Shown here piece by piece: positions 11,203 to 23,372 of a stretch of DNA of 64,000 nt. Every line of letters begins with the position of its first letter. Position 1 is the first letter of the stretch. The notes beneath the pieces are model-generated. The model was not told the origin of the DNA, searched no databases, and saw only the letters and a program-made list of their open reading frames with translations. Where the stretch lies: contig JAHLKG010000002.1 of NCBI GenBank assembly GCA_025526995.1, forward strand, positions 1,736,001 to 1,800,000, in the 5' to 3' direction. The position numbers were made by a program, and so were the translations under genes. This stretch comes from Powellomyces hirtus. Its lineage: Eukaryota > Chytridiomycota > Chytridiomycetes > Spizellomycetales > Powellomycetaceae.

Positions 11203-14200
11203 ATGCGTCCCTGTGCGGCAACATCCTTTCCTCTTGACACAACACACAATCGCCTCGCGATCTCACAATGCGCGGTCGTCGCAGGCCTTGATACCAAGCG
11301 GATCTTGACCGACGATCTTGCCCCGGCAGGCGGCGTCACACACTTGGCCGGGTGCTCCTCCACGAAGTCCTTTGTCGTATGGAGACTTCTCGGCCACAGA
11401 CATGTTCTGGAACTGCGACGAATCTTCATGGCCTCGGCACCTGCCGCGCCAGGATCTGCGATGCTGGTCGAAGATGACGTGCTCCCAGACCCGAAGTTCT
11501 CAAACACTCCAGTGCACATATATCTCCCGGCTGCGGTTCTGCAGACACCGAGCATTTCCCTAGACGCCGACGGCCGGACGCTGCATGTCATGCTCGTCAC
11601 TTCTGCCGGCACGTTCTTCAGGATTATTTTTGAAGGACCCAACTTTTTCTACGATGATGGGTGGAGACGGCGCAAAATACATAGATACCAGATCAGAGCG
11701 CTGATGCATAATCGACCTGATGGAAGGACGAATAAGCCGGCCCTCGTGCAGTTTCCGAATATCAATACGATCATTGTTGGATGTTCGAATGGAACAGTGG
11801 TCAAAGTGGCGTATGTGAAAAGATCACAACAAGATGAGGATGATTATCTTTCCGATGAGCAGGACGCTTCCACGTCAGGTGCGTGATCGTTCTGTGAGAG
11901 AAAGTGGGACCAAGGAAGGCCACCTCTAACGTTCCCTATGGTTTCTAGCTTACAAGGAGGTGGAGTTCGCGGATGGCAACGTCATCGATCAGCTGAAGTC
12001 GGCGCTGACTCCCATGAAACAATGGTTTTCGCCATTCAAAGGAGCAGCGCGGACTGTACCCAAAGATGATATTGAGAGCCCACGCCAACCTATCGCCATG
12101 AACTCGGTGCGGCATTTTGGATTCGTCTTGTGCCGCGATCGGCAAGTCCGGGTATGGAACCTCAGAAACGGAAGCAAATGGAAAACTGTGAACGTTTCTG
12201 CGGACTACTCCCAATTCACCGAAGACGGAATGGCATTGAGTGGTGGAAATTCCGCTCTGCCTTTGGCTGACTCGAAAACCGGACACTTCATTCAGATCTT
12301 CGATGAGCAGCCCTATGATATTGGTGAGGATTTCGATGAATCCGGCTTGGACTTCAAGGCTGCCATCCACGTTCCTCCGGCGCATGGTCAGAACGGATGC
12401 TTCGCCATTTACAGAGGACGCATGGATCGGTACGGGGACATGCAGGAGTTTGACATTGAGTCCTTCGAGGATGGTTTTGGCGCTGGCGAGGTTTTGATCG
12501 ATTTCATGGTCATTCCACGGTTGACTGCCGGGAGCGCTACGAACGATGGGTGGGTTCTTTGGGCACTGTGGCGACAATCTGACGGCGTTGCGGTCGCTCG
12601 ACATGCGGATATACGAAACCTTGATCTCTCGTCGCAAACAAGAGCTGGCAACACGCAATGGACAGCGCTGATACATGAGCGCATGCCTTCCCCACCTAAT
12701 GTTAACGATCTGGTCCAAGGGGAAACGGTGGCCGACTTGTATCTCCAATACATCAATCATCCAGGGCGATTCTCGAACGAGACGAAACTTGCAGCGCTTG
12801 CTTCCTATAAAGACACCAGCGGTGCCATGTTCCTGGATTCTGTAGGCCGGATTTCTGACATAAGTCCCAAAGCATCCTTGACCGATGATATCACGGACGC
12901 TGTCCTCTCCGCTGTCGACCAACGCAACCCTGAAAGTGAGGAAGAAGAATGGTCGAAGTTCTTGCAGACGTGTGTGAACTTTCACATTCACAACTCGTCC
13001 CCTGCTGCGATCGACTGGGATGCGAGCTACAATTCCATTTTGATCACAAATCGTGAATTCCTCACGGCCGTTAGAGAATGCGAGACGGTTGAGATCCTGC
13101 AGAACATGCATGACCACCGTGCAGACGTGCCACCACCGTTATCGTTCTACACGCATGCGAGCATACCGCATTTCGGCGACTCGGGGATCAAAGCGCACTT
13201 CCTGACCTTCCTTTTCCTGGCAGATTGGGTTAGTGCCCGTCTCCCGGGAGAGAATCTCGTGGTTTTGGAGAAGCAGGTCAAGAACGTTATTTTCGAATCC
13301 ACGCCTGCGGAGTTTTTAGAGTTTGCCAAAACAGTCGCTAGTGAAATCTTCACATTCGGATCCGCAGCCGCAGGGGAGGATCCATTTTCGGAATTCACTA
13401 CGCGATTCCTGCAGATACCGCAAACGTTCTTCGAAAGATTCTTGAAGGTACTGACAAGTGCCGACCAAGACCTCGCACAGCTGCAACAGCAATCGCCAAA
13501 CACCAGTGCCTTTACGAACTACCTGGTGGCACAAGCGTTCGCGCAGACAACAAACGAACGGTATCGCTTGATGAACGATCTCTTTGTTGTGCTTCTTTTC
13601 GCAAACCGTGTTCTTGCAAATGAAGACCATCAGCATGTCAACGCCCAACTTCTCGTCCAAGCTGCGGAAGCTATGCGACCCTTGTTGATCGGCAAGTGGA
13701 TTGCCGGGCAGAATGTGACCTTGAAGCAGACGGGAAGCAAGGGCAAGGGCGCGTCTCCACAGCAATTGTACCCATCACCGAATCAGAGCCCACATGGTGT
13801 ACTCACTGGCCGAATGAAAGATCTAAAGCTCTCGGGCCCGGCGGACCAGAACGGCATCACCGAGCAGTCCGACATCACGGAACCGCTCGCGTTCCACCTA
13901 TTGCAGCAGCATTATCTCCTGGAAATAGACTTTGCGGATGACAGCAATGGCGCCTACAGCGCGCTCGTCAAAGCTGGTGTTGGCATCTTCACCTCGCGTC
14001 TTGGCCTATTTGTGAAATCGGACGCCTCTGCCACAACGACCTCCACCCTGCCCCTTCTGAAGTTGGTCTCAAAGCTGTTGGCGTTCCAGCACCTGGATGC
14101 AGCAAAGCACCTTGTAAAAATGCTCCCCAATTGCCCCGCCGTCTTCTACCTTCGTGGCCGCGTGGCCGCCGAATTTGCGGATTGGAAAGCCGCCGAGGCA

Positions 14201-16266
14201 GAGTTCGACCGCGCGGCAGTTGACTTTGGCAAAAAGGGCCTTCTTCCAAACGCCACCTTGACGCAAGTTCTGCCCGTTGATGTCATCACCGGTGGATCCA
14301 CCGCATACGAACAGCACCTGATGCACCTCTTTAGCCGCAAGAACTGTTCCCGCCTCGTCGTCAAGTACTCCAAACAGGCACTTACGTCTCTCGAGCACGA
14401 AGCTGCTTCCTCGGCCGACAACACCAAACTTATCGCCAAACTCTACAACGAAAACTTCCGCCACAATCTCGCAATCCCGGATTACGACGCTGCCTACGCC
14501 TCGGTCGTCCTCAACCCGGACCGACAGATTCAGATCAACTGTTTGCGCCTCCTGGTCGGAACTATGTGCGAGCAGAACCACATCGAAGGCATTTGCGGAC
14601 AATTTGCGTTCGATGCACTTCAGGAGGAAGTCGAGCTGGAATTGGTCAATAAGATCAGGACCACACATGTGGCGGATTGCTTGGACAAGGGACCAAACTA
14701 TTATCGCATTTATCATGCATACTCTGTTAGTCGCAATGATTATCGGACCGGTACGTGAAAGGAGTCAAACTACATTCTCGGCGTTCAAATTTTTATGCCA
14801 CGGTCTTTTCTACAGCGGCATCGACAATGTACATATACGCGAACAAGATCAATACAGAACTTCTTTCTCGTGCCAGCAATCGAGCAACACGGAATGCGAT
14901 CCGACCCATTGAGGCCCTGCAGGAACAATGCGCGGCCTATCTGGCAGCTCTCAACGCGCTGCTCTCCATTGATGAGGAGTACGCGTACATCCTCGTCCCC
15001 GGTTCACAGCAGCAGAGCCCAGACGCTAACGGCGGCACGTTAAGACGAAAACGCAGACGATTGGATAATCTGCCGGGGTGGGACAATGAGACAACAGGTT
15101 TAGTGCCGCGCCGGAACACAGATCAGCAGCAGCCAGAGCTGATCGTCATCCGCTCTGGCGATATTCGCAAAGAATACCTGCTCTCTCTCGCCAAACTCAA
15201 TCTGTATAACTTAAATTCCACCGCCACAATAGCCGCCTCAAACGCCAGCGTCAATCACAACCTGCTCAACATGACCCCAACGGACGCACTGACGCTCTAC
15301 GTGGCCGCAAACCGCTTTGACGATGCGCTTTCTCTCGGCGTCGCGTTTGGACTCGACCTCACCCGTGTGTTTGAGAGCATGGCGGAAAAATGCGTGTGGC
15401 TCGCGAAACGAAGCACAACCAGCACCACATCCGGCAATACAAACACCATCCATAGCACTACCACCGAGAATGAGGAGTACCTAACGGACGACCCGTACCT
15501 CGCTTGGAACGGAACGGACGCCCAGCGGGCGTGGAGGTTGCTGTGCAAGTATGTTGATGAGCTCGACAAGGAGCCGAGTACGACCTATAGGATAAAGGTG
15601 GTGGAACGCGTGCTGTATGTGGATCCAAGACATCCGTTGCCCCTCGCCCTCACAGGGTATTACAAGGTATGCTAAGCAGACTCTGGGGCAATGTACGAAC
15701 TTCAAATGCAGCGTACTGATTGTTGAATATTTTAGAACCACCACCCAGAAGACCTGTTGCGACTGTATCTCCGCTACGGCCTTGTCGAGGATGCAGCACG
15801 CTTCTTTTCCGATTACCTGCAATCTGTAAGTTATTGAAACGCGCACGACTTGCTATATCGAAATAAAGTACTGACGCGTTCCCCTTGGATGCTATAGGAA
15901 CACGACCACCGCGCCCAACAGACGCGTGCCACAATGCCCGCGCGCTGGATACCCTACACGCTCATTGACCAAACCCTCGCCCGACTCGAAGTCGCCGCCT
16001 CTACCGCTACATCACACACCACCACAAACCTCGCTACATCAACATCAACAGCGCCATCACCATCGTCGACGTCAGCAACTGCGGCAGCCCTACGGCAGGT
16101 CTTGGAACAACGCGTCAAGCAATACCTTGAGTCGGTCACCAATGATTCAGAAAAGGCTCTGAGGAGTAGTGGGAACAGTATCAGTAATGCGCAAGGGTGG
16201 GGCGCGCAAGGGAGAACAGGGATGAACGCTACTTCTTTGGTACCGAGTAATTCGTTGTTTGCGTGA
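11203..16266 (+). CDS. NUP160: Nucleoporin NUP120/NUP160
   Basis: Scaffold nucleoporin of the outer-ring Y complex of the nuclear pore. Exons 11203..11878, 11949..14750, 14816..15666, 15736..15825 and 15898..16266 give about 1,595 residues, near the animal length (about 1,436) and longer than yeast Nup120. Seen: an N-terminal beta-rich half (propeller) with FGFVLCRDRQVRVWNLR, then an alpha-solenoid. The segment YYRIYHAYSVSRNDYRTAAS followed by TMYIYANK, spanning the exon 2-3 join, matches the signature of the NUP160 C-terminal solenoid. PALVQFPNINTIIVGCSNGT is a propeller blade. The last exon is Thr/Ser/Ala-rich and weakly conserved. The ATG at 11203 is the first in frame; an upstream non-conserved extension cannot be excluded because the frame stays open for a short distance before it. 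Confidence 0.88.
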
Positions 16267-16538
16267 TTTGATTTGGAATTCTTTTGATGATATCACTACC
16301 CGGATTTCAAGTTCTTTGGCTGCAATACACACATCTGTTTGCTATGTATCGAAGAGAACTCACGGCACCTGATACAATACAAGAAAAGAATCTACGCATC
16401 ATCTATCTTGCGTGAACAATACCATCCATGCTCCTCGCCTTGGCTTACATGAAGGCTCTCCATGGCACGTGACGCGTCGTAGTGGCGGAAGCGGGAGACT
16501 GTGCCACTTGCGCGACTGACCCTCACACCGCCACATGG

Positions 16539-16546
16539 TATAAAAG
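16539..16546 (+). promoter_or_regulatory. TATA box of the DUF4188 gene
   Basis: TATAAAAG, 110 bases before the ATG at 16656. The 16267-16655 gap holds nothing else I recognise apart from 3' flank of NUP160. Confidence 0.65.
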
Positions 16547-16655
16547 CACACCCCCTCATTCTTGAACAGTTGTTCTCCACACATCAGAAAGCAACATAAC
16601 CTCATTTGAACACTTGCATAACAAATCATACGTTGGAAGAAACGATAACTCAAAA

Positions 16656-17603
16656 ATGCAACAAATCGACCGTCCGTCGCGCGTTCCCTCCACCAACACC
16701 CTCGCCATCCTCACCACCTTCTTGCCCTTCTCACCTTCCATCCTTGCATCCATCCTGCTCCTCATCGGGTCCTTCCTCCCACGCTTCGTATTGATCCCCG
16801 CAATCCTGTACATATCCGCACCACCTCTGTACCGCCTCGCCGCCCACAAATGGGCATGGTTGCCAAGATTGGGATTGAAGGCCATAGTGGAGAAGGATCA
16901 AAGTGGGCTTGTGAAGGGTAGAACTATGGGTGTGATTGAGGGCGATTTTGTGGTGTTTATGATTGGGAACAGGATTAATGAGGAGAGTGCGTGGGTTAGT
17001 GGGAGTGCCGAGCAGAGTGGGGCCGCGATGGATGCGATGCAAAACGAGTTGAAGGTACTAAACCGTAAAGTGTCCGTTTCCCCACACTTGGACGAGTGGT
17101 TTATGCTAATGTTCTGGTTTGTTGTTTTTGCGCTTTCTGATGATAGGCCAACCCGGACTTGGGATGCCTCCACACTGAATACTTTGTCTCGACGGACCCC
17201 TCGGGCGCCCACTACATGGCCGTCCAATACTGGCGATCGCTCGACCAGCTGCATGCGTATTCGCGCGGACGCATGTTCAAGCACCTGGAGCCCATGATGA
17301 AGAACATTGCTGTGCGTACACGGATTTTGAACGCAACCCGTCTACGTCCAAATGCTCATGGTTGTTTTGTCTTCCTTCTTACAGATGCAACGAACCAGCT
17401 CTGAGGTCGGCATCTACCACGAGACCTACATGGTTCGGGCGGGCGAGTACGAATGTGTGTATGGCAACATGCCCCCATTTGGGTTGGGCATTGCGGGGAG
17501 GTTGGAGCGCGTGGGGGGCAAAAGAACGACTATGAAACAGAGGCTGGGTAAACTTGAACAGCCGGATTTCGTTGAGAATGATCCGAGGAAGGGGATGGAG
17601 TAG
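16656..17603 (+). CDS. DUF4188-family protein (monooxygenase-like, aldoxime-dehydratase-type fold)
   Basis: Exons 16656..17054, 17147..17311 and 17385..17603, about 260 residues. Seen: one or two hydrophobic N-terminal segments (LAILTTFLPFSPSIL, FVLIPAILYI), then the domain with EGDFVVFMIGNRIN, MQNELKANPDLGCL, MAVQYWRSLDQLHAYSR, VGIYHETYMVRAGEYECVY and NMPPFGLG. That order matches DUF4188, a ferredoxin-like dimeric fold often labelled monooxygenase or phenylacetaldoxime-dehydratase-like in fungal and bacterial genomes. A haem-dependent role is known only for distant relatives, so the substrate is not known. The N-terminal hydrophobic stretch suggests membrane association, which is common in fungal members. 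TATA-driven, single-copy, between NUP160 and the PFK gene. Confidence 0.82.
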
Positions 17604-17919
17604 GCGATTGGCACGACTGTGTGTGTGCACATATGTTTCCTTATACATTGTCCGTAGGAGTATCAATAATGTAAATATATCCATGTTTTCTGGTATATCG
17701 ATACTGCGGCGGTGCTCTGCTCACTACTTTTGTTTCGAGCCGTTTGCGCTTCGGCGCATTCGCATTGGGTGGGCATATTCTCGCCGGGCTTGAATTTGGA
17801 CTGCAAGGCTGAGCTTTCCAAACAATTGATGCTTCTTTTGGCTGGATTGTGTATGTGAGAGTCTACGAAGGAACGGACTCTGGTGGCGTGATGTGTTTAC
17901 AAACACCCGTAGACGGGAA
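17604..17919. other. Intergenic, 3' flanks of two convergent genes
   Basis: Nothing recognised beyond 3' untranslated sequence. Confidence 0.5.
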
Positions 17920-18345
17920 CTACGTTTCTCTCATTCCTGATGCGCCTGCGCTTTGGCGGCATCGAGCATCAAGTTCTTTGCCATCTGCCAACACAATGGG
18001 AGCAATCAACAAAACCCTCGCAGCAAAACGTGATCTTTCTGAGAGCTGCGACTGTTTTTCAAATACCTTCAATCGGTTGAACTTTATCGCTGCAGCCTGA
18101 CATTCTGCCGCTAACCTACACAATACAGATGCGTACAATACCGTCGTTGATCAGTACAGCTAGAAGAGCATGGGTTGCTGTGACCCTGCTGTTGTCGGCA
18201 CCGCTACTGCGTACATTTCATTCTGCCTTCTGACGTGGCGGTACTGCTCTTTGAGGATCTTGTAGCGCGCTTTATAGCTCGATGTCGAGGGAGCAGATGT
18301 AGAAGAGGAGGAGCTGTTTTGTGGTTCTGGTTGTGGCATAGGCAT
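17920..18345 (-). CDS. Small coiled-coil protein, possibly INO80E/TBRG1-like
   Basis: Candidate two-exon gene: exon 1 18215..18345 and exon 2 ending at 18115, with a 99-base intron (GTACGC..GTAG) that joins in frame. The product opens with an S/P/Q-rich leader, then SYKARYKILKEQYRHVRRQN, then EMLAAECQAAAIKFNRLKVF. The pattern Y-K-x-x-Y-x-x-L-K followed by a heptad-like helix resembles the short coiled coil of INO80E and TBRG1 chromatin proteins. The remaining C-terminus as read (to a stop at 17920) is not family-like, and one or two further small introns are possible, so the 3' half is uncertain. It could also be an unrelated short coiled-coil protein. Confidence 0.5.
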
Positions 18346-18640
18346 ATATTATCTTGCGACTGGGATTTGGCTGTACGTATAACAAGAAGAAGGTGCAACT
18401 TTCTTCCTCGAAGCTCTCCTTCGACAGCGACGCGTTATCCGTTGATGGCTCCGATATGATCAATCTGATAAACAACCCAAACAGCAATCCCCCCGAAACC
18501 CCTCATTGTTCATTAGTCTTCGTTCATAAACTCAACTTCTGTGTTAATATCATCTCTTTTCCGACTCTCTCTTCTCTACGCCTTTCTGGGTTGCGTTCTC
18601 AGCTTCACTCGCTTTCTTGGAACTCAAACGATACGCGTAC

Positions 18641-21600
18641 ATGGCCGCCCTCACCGCTCTTTCGCACTTGACCATCGTCGCCCACACCGCCTCGCTTCAC
18701 GACGAAACTCTCCGCTTCTATGCTTCACTAGGGTTTAAAATCGTCGCCGCACCTGACTCAGAGGACATCTGGCTGCACTTGTTCCCAACTAACCCGGACA
18801 AATCGGCCGCAGGCGTCACACTTCGGCTTGTCAAGGACATTAACCCCGCGTTCGACTCGACCGCGTTCGAAAAGCAGTGGAAAGCAAACGCTGAAAGTTT
18901 GACAAATGTGGGAAATGCGACTGTATTGTCCGCAGGATCCTCTTCTTGTTTTGTAGTGTCGGATATCAAGGTGGGCTTGGCAAAAAGATCGATATGGGAT
19001 GATTGGCTGTGTCACACATACTAAAACTCAGATATCAACGTTTGATCATGTTCGGTCTGTTCATTGCAGAAAATTCAAGCGGAATTGGAGAAACTGAAGT
19101 ATCCATTCCAAATCGACGATGGCCGCAACGTGCATGCGGCACCGTCTCCAAATTTTGCATCACCCGTCCACGCAGGCGTTGCGCTGTCCACATACGATCC
19201 GCTAGGGAATCTGCTCTCCTTTACGGACCGCCTTACGCCATTCGGAACCTCTCCAAAACCGCCCGCCCTGGTCCCGCCGCGCATCACCGCGCAGACTGGC
19301 TCACAGTCACTGAGTGAAATCCCATCGGCGTCTCTTGGTGATCTGTCGGGCGGGAACGCGGGCCGAAGAAAGCGCATCGGCATTCTTACTAGCGGAGGTG
19401 ACTCGTCCGGAATGAATGCGGCAGTGCGCTCCATCACTCGAGTATCGTTGCAGAAAGGATGCATCCCATACGCAATTTATGAAGGATACCAAGGACTGGT
19501 TGATGGTGGCCAGTACATTAAGGAGCTGGGATGGGAAGACGTGCGTGGCCTTTTGTCCGTCGGTGGTACGTCCATCGGAACCGCGCGTTGCTCGGATTTC
19601 CGCCAACGCGAAGGACGACTGAAAGGCGTTTACAACTTGATTGTGAATGGTATCGATGCGTTGGTAGTCATCGGCGGAGATGGATCTCTGACCGGTGCCG
19701 ACATGCTGCGCGGCGAATGGAAGGGGCTCGTTGACGAGCTCGTTGCAACTGGCAGAGTGAAGGCCGAGGAATGTGAGCATCTTCGTGAAGAGCTCACGAT
19801 TGTCGGTCTGGTCGGCTCGATCGACAATGACATGGCTTTGACCGATATCACCATCGGAGCCGTCACTTCTCTCCACCGCATTTGCGAAGCCGTCGACAAC
19901 CTGACCTCGACGGCGCTCTCTCACCAGCGCGCCTTCGTGATCGAAGTCATGGGTCGCCACTGCGGATGGCTAGGCCTGATGGCTGGTATCGCGGTTGGCG
20001 CCGATTGGGTCTTCCTCCCTGAGCGACCGCCTCCCTTGGACGAAGGTAAATACGGAGACGACTGGCAGACGGAAATGTGTGACATTGTCAAGAAGTACAG
20101 GAAACACGGCAACCGCAAAACCCTCGTCATCGTCTGCGAAGGCGCCATCGACCGCCAGCTGAACCCGATCAAGGCCGATAACGTCCAGAGAATCCTCACT
20201 GACCGTCTGGGCCTCGACACCCGTGTCACCTGCTTGGGCCATATTCAGCGCGGCGGAGCTGCCTGTGCCTACGATCGCTTTTTGGCAACCGTCCAAGGCG
20301 CGGAAGCCGTCGAGGCCGTTCTGCGTTCCAAGCCGGGCATACCCGCTATCATGATTGGCAACAGTCACAACCAGATGACGAGTGTACCTTTGATGGAAGC
20401 TGTTAAGCTGACGCACGCCGTTGCGGAAGCGATCAAAAAGAAGGACTTTGCGCGAGCGATGGAATTGCGGGACCCAGAGTTTACCGCATTGTATAATGCG
20501 TTCCTCCACAGCACGATCTACACCTTCGATGCAGCGCGCCCTGCTCCGGATGTCGAGAGGCTTCGCGTCGGCATCATTCATACTGGCGCTCCCGCTGGTG
20601 GTATGAACGCCGCTACACGTATTGCGGCACGGCTTTGCCTCAACCGGGGACACGTTCCCATCGGCATCCGCAACGGATTTTCGGGGCTGATTAAAGATGA
20701 AGTCTTCCTATTTGAATGGCACCATACCATCGGATGGCAAGTCCGCGGAGGATCTGAACTTGGCACCAACCGAGACCACCCACAGCCTCTCCCGGGGGGC
20801 CCTAAAATATCCCCCAAAGGAGACGGAGGATTTGTGGACCTGGGACTCATCGCCTACCATCTACAAAAGCACGACATCCAAGCTTTGATGATCATTGGTG
20901 GATTCGAGGGCTACACGGCCCAGCTCACCATGACGCACGCACGAGCCACCTTCCCGGCGTTCTGCATCCCGATGGTGCAGCTTCCTGCCACTGTCAGCAA
21001 CAATGTGCCCGGAACGGATTACTCGATTGGAAGCGACACGGCGTTGAACGCGATTGTGGAGGCTTGTGATAGGATTAAGCTTAGTGCCAACGCGAGCAGA
21101 AAGAGAGTATTTGTAGTCGAAGTGCAGGGCGGGAACTGTGGGTACGTATCGCTCATCCGTCGTGCAGCACATCCCTTCATGTCCATATATTCCTCGCGCA
21201 TCGATAGCACATTGCTAATCATAGTTGACACTTTCTACTCTATAGATACCTCGCCACCCTGGGTGGTCTTACTACCGGCGCCACGACCGTATATATTCCC
21301 GAAGACGGTATCAACATCGCTACCCTTCAACAAGATATCCAGCTCCTCCTCAAGCGCTATTCGGACGAAGACCGCCGTGGGATCCCCAACGAAGGGCGAG
21401 TTATCCTCCGCTCCGAGATGGCCTCCTCCACCTATACCACAGAAGTCATCTCCAACATTATCCGCACCGAAGGCAAAGACCTCTTCGATTCCCGAACAGC
21501 CGTCCTTGGGCACCTCCAACAAGGCGGCGTACCATCACCCATGGACCGCATCCGCGCTACTCGACTCGCTGTCAACTGTATCAATTGGCTGCAACACGCG

Positions 21601-21951
21601 GCATCAGAAGCTCGCACTTCCTTGGCACATAATCCCATTGCAGGCGCGGGATCGGTCTACACCAAGGACCCCGCGCATTCGGCAACCATTGGCATCGTAG
21701 GTGCGGAAATCATCTTTACACCCGTCGAAACCTCCTACAAGGACGCGGATGTCAAAACGCGCCGGGGCAAGCACGCATGGTGGAGAGAACAAACCAAATT
21801 GATCAGAGTGTTGTCCAAATACGAGTACCACGAGGACGAACAGCAGGACACGAAACCAGACATGTTGAAGAACAGGGAACCGGCCAGCGCGAAACACTCT
21901 AAAAAGAACAATAACAATGGGGAGGAAACGACGTCCGTATCCCTTTCATAG
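18641..21951 (+). CDS. PFK1: 6-phosphofructokinase, fungal double-length type
   Basis: ATP-dependent phosphofructokinase, which phosphorylates fructose 6-phosphate to fructose 1,6-bisphosphate at the committed step of glycolysis. Exons 18641..18970, 19070..21141 and 21246..21951, 1,035 residues. Seen: an N-terminal glyoxalase-like domain (residues about 1-200) as in yeast Pfk1/Pfk2. The catalytic half starts near residue 211: RIGILTSGGDSSGMNAAVR, GGTSIGTARCSDFR, VVIGGDGSLTGA, GSIDNDM with the catalytic Asp, MGRHCGWLGLMAG and CEGAID. A second homologous, regulatory half starts near residue 608 with RVGIIHTGAPAGGMNAATR. The extra domain and the tandem halves mark it as the fungal/animal type. 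Start chosen at MAALTALSHL, which begins the first glyoxalase-fold strand. Only one subunit gene is in the window; a partner could lie elsewhere. Confidence 0.96.
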
Positions 21952-22199
21952 GTGTGCCGCCCGCTCGTTCATGATGAAAAGGGCACCCGCTTCTCGGAAG
22001 TTGGTCTTTGCTTGGATACCGCTGCATCCTCCCCTGCCTGTAGTCTTCTTGTTCCGCTCTTAATCATTTATCTGTATTTCTCCGGATCCCCCATTTGTTT
22101 CCCCCATCTATCATTTCATAATCAAAGAAACCACATTTACAAGAAACAAAGTACAAAAACGGCAGTATCCCAGTTTTGACGCCCTCTCTTCCGTTCCTT

Positions 22200-23372
22200 T
22201 CAAACACTGTCGCCCTGCACCTCCGCGCCCTCATGTCCCTCCCCACCATCAGCACCACCACCCTCAATGCCGTGATTCACAGCGGCAAAAACCCCCTTCT
22301 GCTCCTCCTCGCCGTCACCCACAGTAACGACATCGAGCGGAGAGACATTTTCCACCCCGATCCGCCGCCGCGTGCGCAGCCAGTGCGAGTATTGAAGGGT
22401 TGTCATGTTGCGCTTGTCTAAAAATACAAACAACACAGAAACATAAGCGTCATAAGGGATTGGGCTTTGCAGCTGAGACGGGTTGACGATCTACGTACAT
22501 AGTATGACATGTAACCGTAACAAATCGCCGACAAACACGCTCGCTGCGAACGCGATGAAGGCGTGGATGAAGTTGATGATTTGGATTGCGGGAACGCTGA
22601 AGTTGGTTTTCGACGCTAACCATACAATGAATCAGCATCGGAAAATCTGGGTTGCAGTACGTACTGGAATGAGGGGTCCAAGACGTGAACACATACCAGT
22701 TTCGAAAAGTGAAGGGGATCGCCGCGTGTAGCGCGCGCTGAACGCGACGAGGGAAAGAATGCAGGTCGGGAGGGTGTAGGTGAATGCGGCGAGCATCCCT
22801 GTAATGAACAATCTGCGCATACAGAAAATCATGATGAATTGTTGGGCGAACACAAGGTGGTGTTCTCTCTTTGCATTTTTACCTGTAGTTCCTTGTCCCG
22901 ATGCACGAATTGACGAAATAACAATGGTGGTCCATCCCGCTAATGCACTTGTTGCAGTATTTGCAGTGCATGGTTCCTTCCTCACTATCCAATGCCCGCA
23001 TAAGAAAAAACCACGAAAAAGAAATGCGCAAGCTCCCATATTTAATATGTAGCCACCCGTTTCTTCCCCTTCTTGCTCATACTCTTACATGAACACTTCA
23101 CAAACGGTGCACCACAGCCCTCCTTCACCCTCTCTCGTCTTTTTTCTGCCCCAATCTCTCGGATCCATCGCCATCAACACTGTGCCCGCTCCCACCATGA
23201 CCAGCCATGCGGTCGCAAGGAGGACGATGAGAGCAATGGTGGCGGGCGTCGGGAGGGCGAGAGCGGGGAATGTGAGGGTGGCAAGGGTTGGTGGGGAGAG
23301 GAGCGCGGGAATAGGCAGTAGGGATTGACGAAGTGACCAGGGACAAGTGCAGCCGTTTTTGCGCGGTGCCAT
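22200..23372 (-). CDS. DHHC-type protein S-palmitoyltransferase
   Basis: Integral membrane enzyme that transfers palmitate from CoA to Cys of target proteins. Five exons on the minus strand: 23089..23372, 22883..22984, 22697..22812, 22499..22615 and 22200..22417, in frame, 278 residues. Seen: two hydrophobic segments after a short N-terminus (ATIALIVLLATAWLVMVGAG), the Cys-rich domain WCTVC then EEGTMHCKYCNKCISGMDHH followed by CYFVNSCIGTRNYR with an intact DHHC, two more membrane segments (MLAAFTYTLPTCILSLVAFS and IQIINFIHAFIAFAASVFVG), and RNMTTLQYSHW, the TTxE-like motif after the last helix. The C-terminal tail is short and G/E-rich. Substrates and compartment cannot be told from sequence. 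It is convergent with the PFK gene. Confidence 0.9.

Noticed and set aside
12000..13117. 390-codon minus-strand frame inside NUP160
   Set aside because: Antisense shadow of a gene whose sense frame carries clear NUP160 features.
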